64,000 nt of DNA from Liolophura sinensis (taxonomy: Eukaryota > Mollusca > Polyplacophora > Chitonida > Chitonidae): positions 23,461,295 to 23,525,294 of the forward strand of contig NC_088298.1 in NCBI RefSeq assembly GCF_032854445.1, read 5' to 3'. The notes under the pieces are model-generated. The model was not told the origin of the DNA. It did no database searches and saw only the letters and a list, made by a program, of their open reading frames with translations. A program made the position numbers and the translations under genes. Positions 50,401 to 60,387 of the stretch are shown here, piece after piece (position 1 is the stretch's first letter; every line of letters starts with the position of its first letter).

Positions 50401-53400
50401 ATGGGTTTTATAGATTCCCTCGTTCTCAGTGTTTGTGACCTTGGTGGCAGTAAATGACTGGCAGTGCTCTTGTGACAGTTTGCGCAGTCTGAAGACCGTA
50501 TATCATCAACCCATATCATATGGTGTGCGTACTTGAACATCACATATGGGAAAATTCGGCAGTGAATTGAAGTTCGAAAGTTTGGAAGCTTGGTCGTTTA
50601 CCCCGGACACTTCAGTTTCCCCCACCCAGAAAACTCACCGACATCGCATAAGTGAAAAAATCTTGAATATGGCGTTAAGCAGTAATTAGATAGGTAGATG
50701 CTTGTAGTGCATTTAGGCAATCGTGCGCATAAACCAGACAGAAACGTATTACATCCAAACGGCATGTACAGAATAAGCCCACCTTACATGCATTCTAAAC
50801 ATTAGAGGGTACAGTTCATGCTCGCTTCTTTTCATTCACATTTCTCAGAGAGAGGATTTCTGGATTGGCATGCTTCCCTTGTTGCCTTAGTGACAGTAAA
50901 CGGTCAGTGGTGCTCTCTTGTATGGTGTGGCATAAAGTTTACCGGAGTCCATCAGCCTATCACGTACGTGTCACACGTGAGAGGGGAATTCGCCAGTATC
51001 TCGCCAAAAGTCGAAGGTGTACTCCGAGCACTATAGGGTTCTCTCCCCTCATTGAACAGGCTGCCGCCGTGTACGTGACAGTTTTTGGCGAGTATGTTGA
51101 AAAACTAAAATCAAATGAGTAATGTGGATAAACAAATAACAAATAAATATTGCCTTTATTTAGGTTGGACTTCCACATACCTCTGGCGAATGTTAAAGTT
51201 CTGGCCTGGTTCTCCTTTCCTTGTTTGGCGCCGATGTTCGATTCTGATTGGTTCGTTGTTGACCAAAGAAACCAGACGTTTTACGAGATGCCTTACCCAG
51301 AATGCACTTCAGCTAGCCATGTTAATGTCGAGGTTCGGGCCGTGGATGGACCTAACAAAGGTGTGTGAAAAATATTTTGTACATACACTCGTATATATTC
51401 CTGGGAACAAGTGCCTTACTCAAAGGCCAAGCTTGGGGATGGGGGTCTCCAAGTGCTATTGGTTAGTGCTAGCAGAGATTAATATCACAGAAACCTCTCA
51501 TTATTGCGGTTACCGTGAGTTCCCCTACGGTCGCAGTGGGAAGGTCAGTCAACCTCGTTTGGATTTCCGCCCACCATAATGCTGGCAGCCGTTGTAAGTG
51601 AAATATTCTTGAGCACGGCGTAAAACACCAATCCAATAAGTCAATAAACAAATGAATACACAAATTATTAATAAATTGAGATGAAGCATAGCTGGTTCGA
51701 ATCCACCTTTCGCTTTGTGACTGTGGCTTTGGGTCACGAGCCCATTTGCAAAGAGCAGCCATAGAAACTGAGACCCTTTGGGGACAAGGCCAATTCATCA
51801 TCACAAACCGATATAAGCCTTATTAAAAACCCTGATGCCTTACCTGATTTTCCGGCAATTTCTTTATCGGATCACACACCATGTCCTAATAAACTGAAAT
51901 CCTTATTAAACACCCTGATGCCTTACCTGATTTTCCGGCAATTTCTTTATCGGATCACACACCATGTCCTAATAAACTGAAATCCTTATTAAACACCCTG
52001 ATGCCTTACCTGATTTTCAGGCAATTTCTTTATCGGATCACACACCATGTCCTAATAAACTGAAATCCTTATTAAAAACCCTGATGCCTTACCTGATTTT
52101 CCGGCAATTTCTTTATCGGATCACACACCATGTCCTAATAAACTGAAATCCTTATTAAACACCCTGATGCCTTACCTGATTTTCCGGCAATTTCTTTATC
52201 GGATCACACACCATGTCCTAATAAACTGAAATCCTTATTAAACACCCTGATGCCTTACCTGATTTTCCTGCAATTTCTTTATCGGATCACACACCATGTC
52301 CTAATAAACTGAAATCCTTATTAAACACCCTGATGCCTTACCTGATTTTCCTGCAATTTCTTTATCGGATCACACACCATGTCCTAATAAACTGAAATCC
52401 TTATTAAAAACCCTGATGCCTTACCTGATTTTCCGGCAATTTCTTTATCGGATCACACACCATGTCCTAATAAACTGAAATCCTTATTAAACACCCTGAT
52501 GCCTTACCTGATTTTCCGGCAATTTCTTTATCGGATCACACACCATGTCCTAATAAACTGAAATCCTTATTAAACACCCTGATGCCTTACCTGATTTTCC
52601 GGCAATTTCTTTATCGGATCACACACCATGTCCTAATAAACTGAAATCCTTATTAAACACCCTGATGCCTTACCTGATTTTCCGGCAATTTCTTTATCGG
52701 ATCACACACCATGTCCTAATAAACTGAAATCCTTATTAAAAACCCTGATGCCTTACCTGATTTTCCGGCAATTTCTTTATCGGATCACACACCATGTCCT
52801 AATAAACTGAAATCCTTATTAAACACCCTGATGCCTTACCTGATTTTCAGGCAATTTCTTTATCGGATCACACACCATGTCCTAATAAACTGAAATCCTT
52901 ATTAAAAACCCTGATGCCTTACCTGATTTTCCGGCAATTTCTTTATCGGATCACACACCATGTCCTAATAAACTGAAATCCTTATTAAACACCCTGATGC
53001 CTTACCTGATTTTCCTGCAATTTCTTTATCGGATCACACACCATGTCCTAATAAACTGAAATCCTATAATCCTAATCCTTCTTTGTCAGTCTCTGAATTA
53101 CATAATTTGGAAGAACAACTATCATCCCCTTTTATAATTATGGGGGATTTAATGCCCATAACCCTTTTATGGGGCAGTAATAATATAAATAATAAAGGCA
53201 AAACATTGGAAGATTTTTTATCGAAAAATGAGCTGTCCTTCATTGATGGTTCTGATACCTATTTACATCCAGGGAATGGTTCATATCCTACTATCGATCT
53301 CACTATCACAGATCCATCACTTCTCCCGGGTTTTTCTTGGAAGGTGTATGACGATCTCTGTGGTAGTGACCATTTTCCTATTGTCTCACTTCTAATTCTT

Positions 53401-56400
53401 TAGAACGTGTAAGGTGAAAGTTCGATAAAGCAGATTGGGTGGCATTTGAGATGTTCTGTGAGGCTGACATCAGTCCAGAGAATCTCAATGCTGCTGATGA
53501 CCCTTTATTCAAATTTAATGAACAGCAGCTGATAGAACCATACCAAAGACCTGGACAAATCCGAAGTCGAAAAATAAACCCTGGTACGATAATGACTCGC
53601 AAAGCCATAAACGACCGTAAAAAAAGGTCGAGTGCAGATTTAATCATTGTCCTAATAATAATAAGTTAAACCAGGCTCGTATTTTTAGAGCTAAAGCTCA
53701 TCGATTACTCAAGTCTAAGAGGCGATCTTGTTGGGAAATGTTATTTCAGGCATTACGTTAAAAACACCCATGGTAAGGTCTGGATCATGGTTCAGAAACT
53801 TAAGGGCAAAATAATAAAGCCAAAGTTCAACATTTAAGAAATGGAGATACCTTATTAACATCTCCATCTGATATAGCCAATAAACTAGCTGAAACAATAT
53901 CTCAGAAATCTTCCTCTGGGAATTATACTGCTGAGTTTCAGCATTTTAAAAAACAAAAGAAGAAAATAAAATTGCCTTTTGCTTCTAATAATTCAGAAGA
54001 TTATAATCGAACGTTTTCAGTTGAGGAGATTAAAGCTTCATTGAAAAAGGCACACGATACTGCATGCGGTCCTGATAATATATATTATAAAGCTTCTGAA
54101 TTATTTACCACCTGAGCCACTTGAGAGTTTCTTGGACTTGCTTAATGATATTTGGATAACTGGTAATTTCCCGTCATCATGGAGGGAGGAGTATATTATC
54201 CCGGTCCCTAAACCGGGTAAGGATCATACCGACCCAAATAATTACTGCCCCATAGCTCTTACCAGCTGCGTCTGTAAGTCTATGTAACGTTTGTTGTTTG
54301 GTTTTTTGAAGCCAACAAGCTTTTATCTAATATTCAATGTGATTTTCGTTCAGGGCGATCTTCTTTAGATCACCTTATTCGATTCAAAACTTCATTCGAA
54401 ATTGTTTTATTAATAATGAACATGTGTTGTCGATATTTTTCGACCTTGAAAAGGCCTACGACACCACATGGAAATATGGTATTTTGAAAGACCTTTCTGA
54501 TATGGATTTAAAAGGTCGCTTACCGCTATTTATATCTCAATTTTTATCTGACCGTAATTTTAAGGTACGGGTGGGGTCCACTCTTTCTGACTGTCACGAG
54601 CAGGAGATGGGTGTACCTCAGGGCAGAATACTATCTCCTACCCTGTTTACCATCAAAATAAATAGTCTAGCTAAAACTCATCTGGCACAGGCGATTCTTG
54701 GTATGTTCATCATTTCCTTATATGCTACCGCGTTAAAAATATGAATAACATCGAGCGTAAGCTGTAGCTTTGTCTCAATAAGATCGAGAAATGGGCAGTT
54801 GCCAACGGTTCAATTTATGCAGTTTTGTAACAAACGGAAATTTTGCGGAGACCCGGTTAAAATCTTTGGGGAAGATAAATTTTTAGCGGTTATATATGAT
54901 CGCAATTTATCGTTTATTTCTTATATTGAAGTGCTTAAAGATAAATGTACAAAGGCTCTCGATATAATTAAGGTCGTATCAAGCACCGATTGGGGTGCTG
55001 ACTGATCTGTTTTATTAAATCTATATCGTTCCCTGGTGAGGTCTAAATTGGACTATGGATCCATTACTTATGGTTCGGCAAGGAAATCGTATCTTAAAAT
55101 GTTGGATCCTTCAATATGCTACAAAGCGTAAAGCTCATCCAACAAACCCTGCCTACGACTGTCCATCATGTCCATCATATATAGATAAATTTAATAAATG
55201 TCCCTCCGTCCTTAATAGCAAGATCCCTCCGTTTGGTCGTCTTATACGGGACCATATTGTGGAAGCTAACATCAAGCTAGAGGATATAGCTCCAGTGTAT
55301 TTTCCGGAGTCTCCTCCCTGGTTTCTTCCACAACCTAAACTAATATTTGATCCACGTAAGCATAAAAAATCAGATACAAGTCCTCTTATAATTCAACAAA
55401 GCTTTACTGAAATTGAGGCTAATTATCCGGATTACAAATTTATACACACTGATGGGTCAAAGGATGGCGACAGAGTTGCGGCTGCGGCTGTCTTAGACCA
55501 GGGAGTCTCTTCTTTTCGTATTCCATCCTCTACTTCAGTCTTCTCCGCCGAAGCCAGAGCTATACTCTTGGCCTTATCATATGTTTCTTGTGAGCGTGCC
55601 CAGAGGGCAGTGATATATAGTGACTCACTATCCTGCTTTTTAGCAGTACAGCCTAATAAATTTAAAAATCCGTTAATTCTTCAAATTTTAGTCTTACATA
55701 GAAAACTAATCACAGGCGGTAAAGACATTATATTCTGTTGGATACCGAGTCGCCTTTGACACGGTGAATGGGTTTTACAGGTGCGTAATAAACTGCACAC
55801 ACTATTCACTCTGTCATTGGCTATAATTCTTATATACATGGTATGTCTTGCCGAAACCAAGTAGTTTTAGCAAGGTGCCGTATCGGGCATTCTCGTTTGA
55901 CAATTTTATTCTTGATGAGGAGACTGCCCCACAGTGTGTTGGATGTGATGCTCAATACGGCATCAAACATATTCTTGTTGACTGTTTGAACTTTGCCTCT
56001 TGTTCAGGGAAAAGTTCTACACAGTCAACACTATATTCGATATATTGCTGGCGATGCTGTTATAAATTATTCAAAGGCTATTGGCCTATGTCATAAAATA
56101 TAGTTCTTAATAAATATATACAAATAAATCATGTATACATACGTTTATCTACATAGTTGTAATTATATTGTGGTTTTCGAATTTTATCTAAGGTTTGGTT
56201 CTTTTAGAAAGTGGTGTTAAACATGTTTTTCTATTTTGGTTTTATGTCAAGTGTTCTCCATTGTATCGAAAACCATTCACTTGCTCCTGTTTTAAACCTG
56301 TTCTCGCCACAATATGGCTGAAAAATTGCCCATGTGGCGTTAGGCCATAATCATTCATTTTTTGGGTCATGATGTTTGTAAGGTATCGGGGGAATGCCAG

Positions 56401-57206
56401 TCGTGGTTTACCCTTGCACTTCGGTTATCAGGTTATAATAAATATATAATCCCAAAAAAATATCCCGTTAAAATTTCCAGCTGTTTTACATAGTTCATTT
56501 TTTTAACATCTGGGTGAGCCACTCTCGTGTGGCAGTTTGCGCAGCGTAGTGTTCCTTGAAGACCACTTGTCTTCCACCGATATGGTTTGCATATCCTCAC
56601 GTTACATGTAGGAAAGTTGTATAGTATCTTGCCAAAGGTCGCTTGTTTTCGCCGAGCCAATGTATACCCAGCTTAAATAATCTGATAAATACATCTAACC
56701 ATCTATTCCTATTTCACAGGGTACATATTTGAAGGAACGGGAACGTTCCAATCGGCGGGTCGAGGAACAAATGACGAAATCGGAGGGGTAGTCTACGCTT
56801 ACAAGAAGAAAACCATTCGTCTCTGGATTCCCGTCCAACTATACCAAGTGGCGTGATAGTTATTGATGGTGCTAATAAAACTCAAAAGAGTCCCATCGGC
56901 GAACTAAGAGTCCGGGTTTGGTGCGGTAATCTTCCCGGAACTCCGCTTTGTCCTACCTCTCGAGTAGTGCCGAGATGCTCCAGGCTGTACACATCGGTTT
57001 CGGAGTCTCCAGTCATCTCGTCCCTGATACTGCTTAACTCCGATACCGCGCCCTCCTTTCTGGTATGCGCGCGCAGGTGCCTGGGCATGCAGTACTGCAG
57101 TATGTTCTCAGTAAATGAGCCGATGTGTACATTGTACGCAGACAAACAGTTTGGAAACGCTTCAAAAATAAGCAGTCATGGAGATTTCTATCGCCTTGTG
57201 GAATAA
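38230..57206 (+). CDS. Secreted-like protein with three copies of an unnamed domain and a Cys-rich PAN-like end
   Basis: Exons: 38230-38439, 40849-40930, 41654-41814, 45378-45525, 49389-49572, 51164-51360, 56720-57206 (last with a frame break). All splice phases agree; about 489 codons. The ATG at 38230 is the first after an in-frame TGA (38218), and residues 1-30 have a hydrophobic core like a signal peptide. Three repeats of about 110-130 residues follow. They share W-F/L-V, then H-x-(L/F)-x-E-x-P, a V-x-V-x-A-x-x-G stretch, F-E/D-(A/G)-T-G-x-x-Q, G-G-V-(V/L)-Y-A-Y and finally (R/I)-x-W. The C terminus has CARRCLGMQYCSMFS and CTLYAD, as in PAN/apple modules. I do not recognise the repeat family; extracellular location is inferred. 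The TAA stop at 57204 overlaps an AATAAA. Confidence 0.7.
38440..38860 (+). repeat. About 30-bp degenerate repeat beginning at the exon 1 donor
   Basis: Repeated tttgtctcaaggctttgctca and aaggtttgtctc motifs, first copy overlapping the exon 1 donor (ttaag|gtttgtcatt). Many units carry caag|gtttgt, so the array looks derived from the splice junction. All three plus-strand frames are open for 70 codons or more, a repeat effect. Confidence 0.85.
38870..39670. other. Intron 1 of gene 2, no recognised features
   Basis: AT-rich with short ORFs lacking motifs. Confidence 0.45.
39675..39915 (+). mobile_element. SINE copy
   Basis: ggtctccaaggcctggtagt head, gtcgccgtgagttcaagtcc B box, ctccggccgtacgtgggaag body, tail cattcttgaatacgacgtaa. 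Tail end is degraded. Confidence 0.75.
40226..40676. mobile_element. Foldback element: inverted arms of about 115 bp around a 215-bp centre
   Basis: The left arm (about 40226-40343, with gtggtcttcaatattttttc and ggtgggtatttaagaccac) pairs with the right arm (about 40558-40676, with gaaaaaaatattgaagacca and aggaggtctccaataccaac). Arm identity looks near 80%. It resembles a MITE-like hairpin; no coding sequence. Confidence 0.7.
40849..40930 (+). CDS. Gene 2 exon 2
   Basis: 82 bp, phase 0 in and 1 out, acceptor ctttcgcag, donor gtaaca. Reads VFVKVIAGANQDFMFEATGS and AQTDNDI, the middle of repeat 1. Confidence 0.75.
41085..41545. repeat. Degenerate 30-40 bp repeat (ccatcagtaaccatcagcag)
   Basis: About a dozen irregular units combining accatcagtaaccatcagc and agaaataccaacacaa, in intron 2 of gene 2, ending about 110 bp before exon 3. 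Confidence 0.85.
41654..41814 (+). CDS. Gene 2 exon 3
   Basis: 161 bp, phase 1 in and 0 out, donor gtaagt. Reads ESSRGGVLYAYTNESVHIWS and later ASPWGGGKHAQMEQAAMVQ, the end of repeat 1. Confidence 0.78.
42448..42612 (+). mobile_element. SINE copy, 5'-truncated
   Basis: Begins within the body (caccggccgtacgtgcgaag), continues gtgggtttcccctgggcc and ends in the standard tail with aaacactaatcaaataaat. Confidence 0.8.
43345..43432. repeat. 20-bp tandem repeat, 4 copies
   Basis: gtgtacatgcttgtgtgaaa repeated with g/c changes. Confidence 0.9.
43440..44560. other. Intron 3 of gene 2, no recognised features
   Basis: No conserved coding motif; the minus-strand ORF 44429-44118 shows no recognisable domain. 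Confidence 0.4.
44566..44705 (+). mobile_element. SINE copy, 5'-truncated
   Basis: Starts at agcaacctgcggatggtcgt and runs through the whole 3' half to caaataaataaataaataaa; almost identical to the 20652-20917 copy, so probably young. Confidence 0.85.
44930..45075 (+). repeat. Dispersed copy of the 136-bp array family
   Basis: gtgtaatttgctactattta, aataaaaccctg and gtcgtatttcacgtgtgtc-ttcgccagctatcacactgtcgtcgctgctctgg follow the order seen at 45575-45760 where the array starts. Confidence 0.6.
45378..45525 (+). CDS. Gene 2 exon 4
   Basis: 148 bp, phase 0 in and 1 out, acceptor tcgtttcag, donor gtatat. Reads VQVWSSDDFYPPDYVSEEIS and YREIHHAFAEIPTLLRVVGS, the first half of repeat 2. Confidence 0.78.
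45672..49270. repeat. 136-bp satellite-like array, about 26 copies
   Basis: Period 136 (acgtgtgacc at 45961, 46097, 46233). Unit: ggttacgtgtgaccatttgc, caactatcatactttcgtcg, ctactctggttttactctat, atgctgccgt, ttttattatattagaataaa, accctaactggggcaaactg and acaaaaggtcgtacggtttttcacc. A few units carry ttaggcctgtattag or lack tacggttttt, marking subfamilies. It fills intron 4 of gene 2. Plus-strand ORFs of 60-98 codons are repeat effects. Confidence 0.96.
49389..49572 (+). CDS. Gene 2 exon 5
   Basis: 184 bp, phase 1 in and 2 out, donor gtaggt. Reads VTYFFDGTGNLQVTFRGVHE, then HAGGVVYAYSATTTRLWTLN and DGWGFN, the second half of repeat 2. Confidence 0.8.
49715..49925 (-). mobile_element. SINE copy, minus strand
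   Basis: Tail gggtgttttacgccgcactc on the left, gtattatggtgggaagaaac in the body. The head is partly replaced or degraded at the right end. Confidence 0.75.
50025..50180 (-). mobile_element. SINE fragment, minus strand
   Basis: tatgccggactcaaaatatt, gcggccaacattatggtggg and cagagcccggagaaaac match the reverse-complement body. The head end merges with the left foldback arm. Confidence 0.65.
50165..50840. mobile_element. Foldback structure with arms of about 118 bp around a SINE
   Basis: The left arm 50175-50292 (gaactgtaccctaatgttta, gtttctgtctggtttatgag, cacgattgcctaaatacacc) is the inverted counterpart of 50706-50825 (gcatttaggcaatcgtgcgc, ataaaccagacagaaacg, taaacattagagggtacagt). Identity looks near 90%. 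The centre is a tRNA-derived SINE. Confidence 0.8.
50312..50698 (+). mobile_element. SINE with a different tRNA head and the common tail
   Basis: Head gccgacggtattggagtggt with A-box-like tggagtggttaaagg and B-box-like gcgggttcaagcc; tail gcataagtgaaaaaatcttg and atggcgttaagcagtaatta. Same tail family as the other SINEs, but the head clearly differs. Confidence 0.7.
51164..51360 (+). CDS. Gene 2 exon 6
   Basis: 197 bp, phase 2 in and 1 out, acceptor ttatttag, donor gtgtgt. Reads LDFHIPLANVKVLAWFSFPC, DSDWFVVDQRNQTFYEMPYP and VNVEVRAVDGPNKG, the first half of repeat 3. Confidence 0.8.
51430..51660 (+). mobile_element. SINE copy with internal deletion
   Basis: ggtctccaagtgctattggt head, gttaccgtgagttcccc B-box region, ccaccataatgctggcagcc body, tail attcttgagcacggcgtaaa and caccaatccaataag. 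Confidence 0.75.
51832..53065. repeat. 83-bp tandem repeat, about 15 copies
   Basis: Unit ccttattaaacaccctgatg, ccttacctgattttccggca, atttctttatcggatcacac and accatgtcctaataaactgaaat; period 83. Differences are few (aaacac/aaaaac, ccgg/cctg/cagg). It runs directly into the 5' end of the LINE copy. Confidence 0.96.
53060..56365 (+). pseudogene. Non-LTR retrotransposon (APE-RT-RNaseH; I/Jockey-like group), 5'-truncated and dead
   Basis: 53083-53403 reads as the C-terminal part of an APE endonuclease (FIIMGDLMPITLLWGSNN, later DLTITDPSLLPGF and CGSDHFPI). 53990-54750 reads as reverse transcriptase (CGPDN, SWREEYIIPVPKPGK, IFFDLEKAYDTTW, MGVPQGRILSPTLF). 55430-55755 reads as RNase H (FIHTDGSKDGDRVAAAAVLD, FSAEARAILLALS, YSDSLSCFLAV). 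About 55920-56030 has a CVGCDAQYGIKHILVDC knuckle. Stops and frameshifts separate these blocks, and the YxDD box is degraded to YATA. The 3' end is near 56362 (gcgttaggccataatcattc). RNase H and the C-terminal knuckle favour the I-related clades; the exact clade is unsure. Confidence 0.85.
56490..56660 (+). repeat. Dispersed repeat shared with 37260-37330
   Basis: ttgaagaccacttgtcttcc-acc resembles ttgaagaccacttctcttcc-acc at about 37290-37320. Family not recognised. Confidence 0.4.
56720..57206 (+). CDS. Gene 2 exon 7, with a frame break, and stop
   Basis: Acceptor atttcacag. In the splice-phase frame it reads GYIFEGTGTFQSAGRGTNDE and GGVVYAYKKKTIRLW, then meets TGA at 56854. The next frame continues from the same place with SGVIVIDGANK, GELRVRVWCGN, CARRCLGMQYCSMFS and CTLYADKQFG to TAA at 57204. 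So one base appears lost or gained between 56827 and 56853. Confidence 0.7.
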
Positions 57207-57359
57207 ATTGCGAAATGTAAGAAATAATGAAGTATTTTTCTTCAAATTTTAAATCGTTTGACTAAGGAAAGCGTTTAATATATAAACACTGGAGATATGA
57301 AAAAATGTTTACGTCCCGGGTTAAAAATAACCTTGAACCCTGTTCAAAACTGTACGTAC

Positions 57360-57512
57360 TATGACTTCATGCTTTACTTGAAACTCACCATATGTCCTTG
57401 GTTTAGGCCTTGCAAGCGCTCCGGTTTGTTCCTTCCACACAATTAGCCACCATTGTACAAGTGAAGGATTCCTTTTTACGCCGTTAAACGAAATAATCAA
57501 ATCAATAAGTAA
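57360..57512 (+). mobile_element. Degraded SINE fragment
   Basis: cacacaattagccaccattg, caagtgaaggattcc and ttttacgccgttaaacgaaa weakly follow the SINE 3' half. Confidence 0.35.
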
Positions 57513-57519
57513 ATCAAAT

Positions 57520-58320
57520 AGGCAATAGAAATCCCGCAATGGTCCGAAACATGGTATGGTGAATTATAGATACTTCCTGAGGTAAAGGTAAACATAGAGT
57601 GTGGAATAGACAGAGACAGTCCGTACTGTGCGCATTTCATCAAAAGTAATCGTATATGTGAAATGTTAATTATTTGTCCCCTCGTCGAATGCACTCCATC
57701 TATGCATAATTATTGAGGTTTAGACTGTATTCGTGGTTTGTTGGCGTGACTGACATCTATACAGTCTGTTTAAAGGCATTGTGCTCAGGCGATGGACCGG
57801 GCATTTCCAATAAAGAAGAAATGATCAGTTTGTTTTTGTGTTTTTCAACATTATATTGATCAAATCACGACCATGTGGCTGTCTAGCATATAATCCCCAA
57901 TGCTGTCATATTTATTGCGACTGGAAATGAAGCGCTGTTCTCTAACTATCCGTTTACTGGTGTGATAAATTCTTACTTCTGTTCTCATTATCTTCAGAAT
58001 GGCATAAGAATGGCATACATTTATTGTACTACATCACTGTAACGTCATGCGAAAGACACCAGGCATAACACTCCACCAAGATTTTACTGACACTATTGAC
58101 AAACCAATATTTAACCTTTTTAAAGGGTTACAACGTTTACACTCTAATATCTTTATTACCGTAGTACACAGAAGCTTACATGTTAATCTGATACAACAGG
58201 AGATTTACGCATCATATTTAAATTCCTCAAATGAAATGCTTACTTAATTAAAGCAGGCTTTTTTATGTAAGTGTAAGTTTTAGTGAATGATATGAACGGG
58301 CTAGTTCACTTTAAATAACT
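57520..58320. other. Region downstream of gene 2, no further genes seen
   Basis: Contains a candidate polyadenylation signal AATAAA at 57809-57814 in addition to the one overlapping the stop codon. Otherwise AT-rich with no motif-bearing ORF. Confidence 0.45.
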
Positions 58321-58324
58321 AATT

Positions 58325-58530
58325 GGTTACAGACCATCTGTCAGATCCTAAGCAACGGAATGGTTACCGGGACCATCTGTTTGACCCTAAGCAACGGATT
58401 GGTTACCGGGTACCGGGACCATCTGTTGGATCCTAAACAACGGGTTGTTTACGTGTTACCGGAACCATCTGTCAGATCCTAAGCAACGGATTGGTTAGAG
58501 GGTACCGGGATCATCTGTCAGATCCTGTAA
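58325..58530. repeat. About 50-bp tandem repeat, 4 copies
   Basis: accatctgtcagatcctaag, caacggattggttaccgggt units, irregular in length. Confidence 0.85.
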
Positions 58531-58919
58531 GCAGCGGAAACAGGAAATCTCTTAGGCAGCAAAGCATGTTTGAACAAGTTGAGTTCAAACAAAGGTAACA
58601 CAACATCATAAGGTCGTGAGTTCGCATCCAACTGCAGCCTTACGTCAAGAGGGTTAATGGATAGATAAGTGATAGAAACTGCAATAGGTCAAGTTATGTC
58701 AGTGAGATATTATCTCGATGGGCCTAGTGGCATATGCTCTACAGCCCATGTGCTCTACGCTTTCTTTCTACATCACTGCTTCTACTATACCTTTATGGCC
58801 TCTTAGAAGCACGTGGCTTGTTTAGGCTTAACCTCACCACTAATGTCTTCGCGCAGCATTGAGTAATACGTTGCTCTAAACTCTCAATACTGATCGCCAA
58901 GCGAGGCAGCAACAAGAAC

Positions 58920-59015
58920 CATTTTTAAAGTCTCTGGAATCACCCAGCCGGATTTGATCCCGGGCCTCCCGACTTCGAAGTGGACACTCTGACCATTGGG
59001 CCACCGAAGTGGTCA
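58920..59015 (-). mobile_element. tRNA-derived SINE head, minus strand
   Basis: On the minus strand: ttcggtggcccaatggtcag (A-box-like tggcccaatgg) and cccgggatcaaatccggctg (B-box-like). It is not a functional tRNA as far as can be folded by eye. The body probably extends to about 58610, with uncertain limit. Confidence 0.5.
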
Positions 59016-59499
59016 ACAATTTCATGTCATTCTGAACTAAGTATATATGTGTGTGATCAAGGCAAGAAAATACGATCAAGTTTATACATTTATATGCATG
59101 TAGTTTCGTCCACTAGTAGCATATTTCCTCATTTTTTTCGTATTATAGCTCGATTAAGATATTGGTAGCAGATCTGAACAATCTTATGTTCTTATATTTC
59201 TTATATTAATAACGAGGTATTGATTGCAGTGTTTACACTTTGATTAGTATCCTGTCCTACGGAGCTCTTAAATGACACAACGTTTCCCTTTTATGTCTCA
59301 CAATCCAGTTTTAAAGAGCCCTAACGAATTAAAGTACAAAAAAACTTCTCGGCTTTCTTCTTGAGGCGTAAAATTGTTTTGAACTCCTCTTTCTCTAAGA
59401 TCCCAAGAAGTCAGTCCAGAAATAAAGTAAATTTGTTTTGTTTATTTTTTTGACACAGCATTTCTCCATCATTGAACCATAACAACTTTAGACATTAAG

Positions 59500-59880
59500 T
59501 AGACCATCTTGGTATTTCCTGGCTTAATGTCTAGCATCAGCGAAAGCGTTTTCGTACTCCCTGGCTCGACACTAAGCAGAAGCTAAAGCGTATTCCTTAT
59601 TCGATGCTTAGTATAAACCCGAGGATCTAAGTATAGTCCCTGGGTCGATGCTTAGCAAAAGCAATGCATATTCCTGATTCGATGCTTAGCATAAACCTAA
59701 GGATCCGAGTATAGTACATGGTTCGACACTTAGTACAAGGTAATGCATATTCCTGATTCGATGCTTAGCATAAACTAAGGATCCGAGTATAGTACATGGT
59801 TCGACACTTAGTACAAGGTAATGCATAATCCTGATTCGACGCTTAGCGTAAACACAAAGATCAAATACTTCCTCGCTTGA
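59500..59880. repeat. About 80-bp repeat (gattcgatgcttagcataaa)
   Basis: Units combining cctgattcgatgcttagcat, aaacctaaggatccgagtat and agtacatggttcgacactta, clearest from 59665 to 59845. Confidence 0.8.
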
Positions 59881-59929
59881 CGCTTAGCACAAGCAAATTA
59901 TCTTTTGACTGTCTAGAAGAACTCCAGGA

Positions 59930-60345
59930 TTCCACCTTTGGACAAGTTAGATAATCTTGGTACTCTCTAGCTTGGCATATAACATACACCAAAGCATCTT
60001 GATACTCTCTAGTTTGATGCCCAGCATAAACCTTATCTTGGTTCTTTCTGGCTTCACGCATAGCATAAACCAAATCAACTTGGTACATTCTGGCTTGACG
60101 CATAACATAAACCAAATCAACTTGGTACACTCTGCTTGACGCATACATAAACCAAATCAATTTGGTACAATTCTGGCTTGACGCATAGTATAGCCCAAAT
60201 CATCTTGGTAGATTCTGGCTTGACACATAACACAAACCAAATCAGTTTGGTATATTCTGGTTTGACGCAAAGTACAAACCAAATCATCTTAGTAGATTTT
60301 TGCTTGGTGCGTAGCATAAACCAAATCATCTTGGCACATTTTGTG
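59930..60345. repeat. About 45-bp repeat (tctggcttgacgcatagcat), about 9 copies
   Basis: Units ttctggcttgacgcataaca plus taaaccaaatcaacttggtaca. Related in core (cttgacgcttagca) to the preceding 80-bp repeat. Lies downstream of the gene 3 stop. Confidence 0.88.
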
Positions 60346-60381
60346 GAAAACTGTGACACCAAATGTATGTTTTTTTACATC

Positions 60382-60387
60382 TTTATT
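60382..60387 (-). promoter_or_regulatory. Candidate polyadenylation signal for gene 3
   Basis: TTTATT on the plus strand, i.e. AATAAA on the minus strand, about 1.03 kb after the gene 3 stop. Inferred only. Confidence 0.3.
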
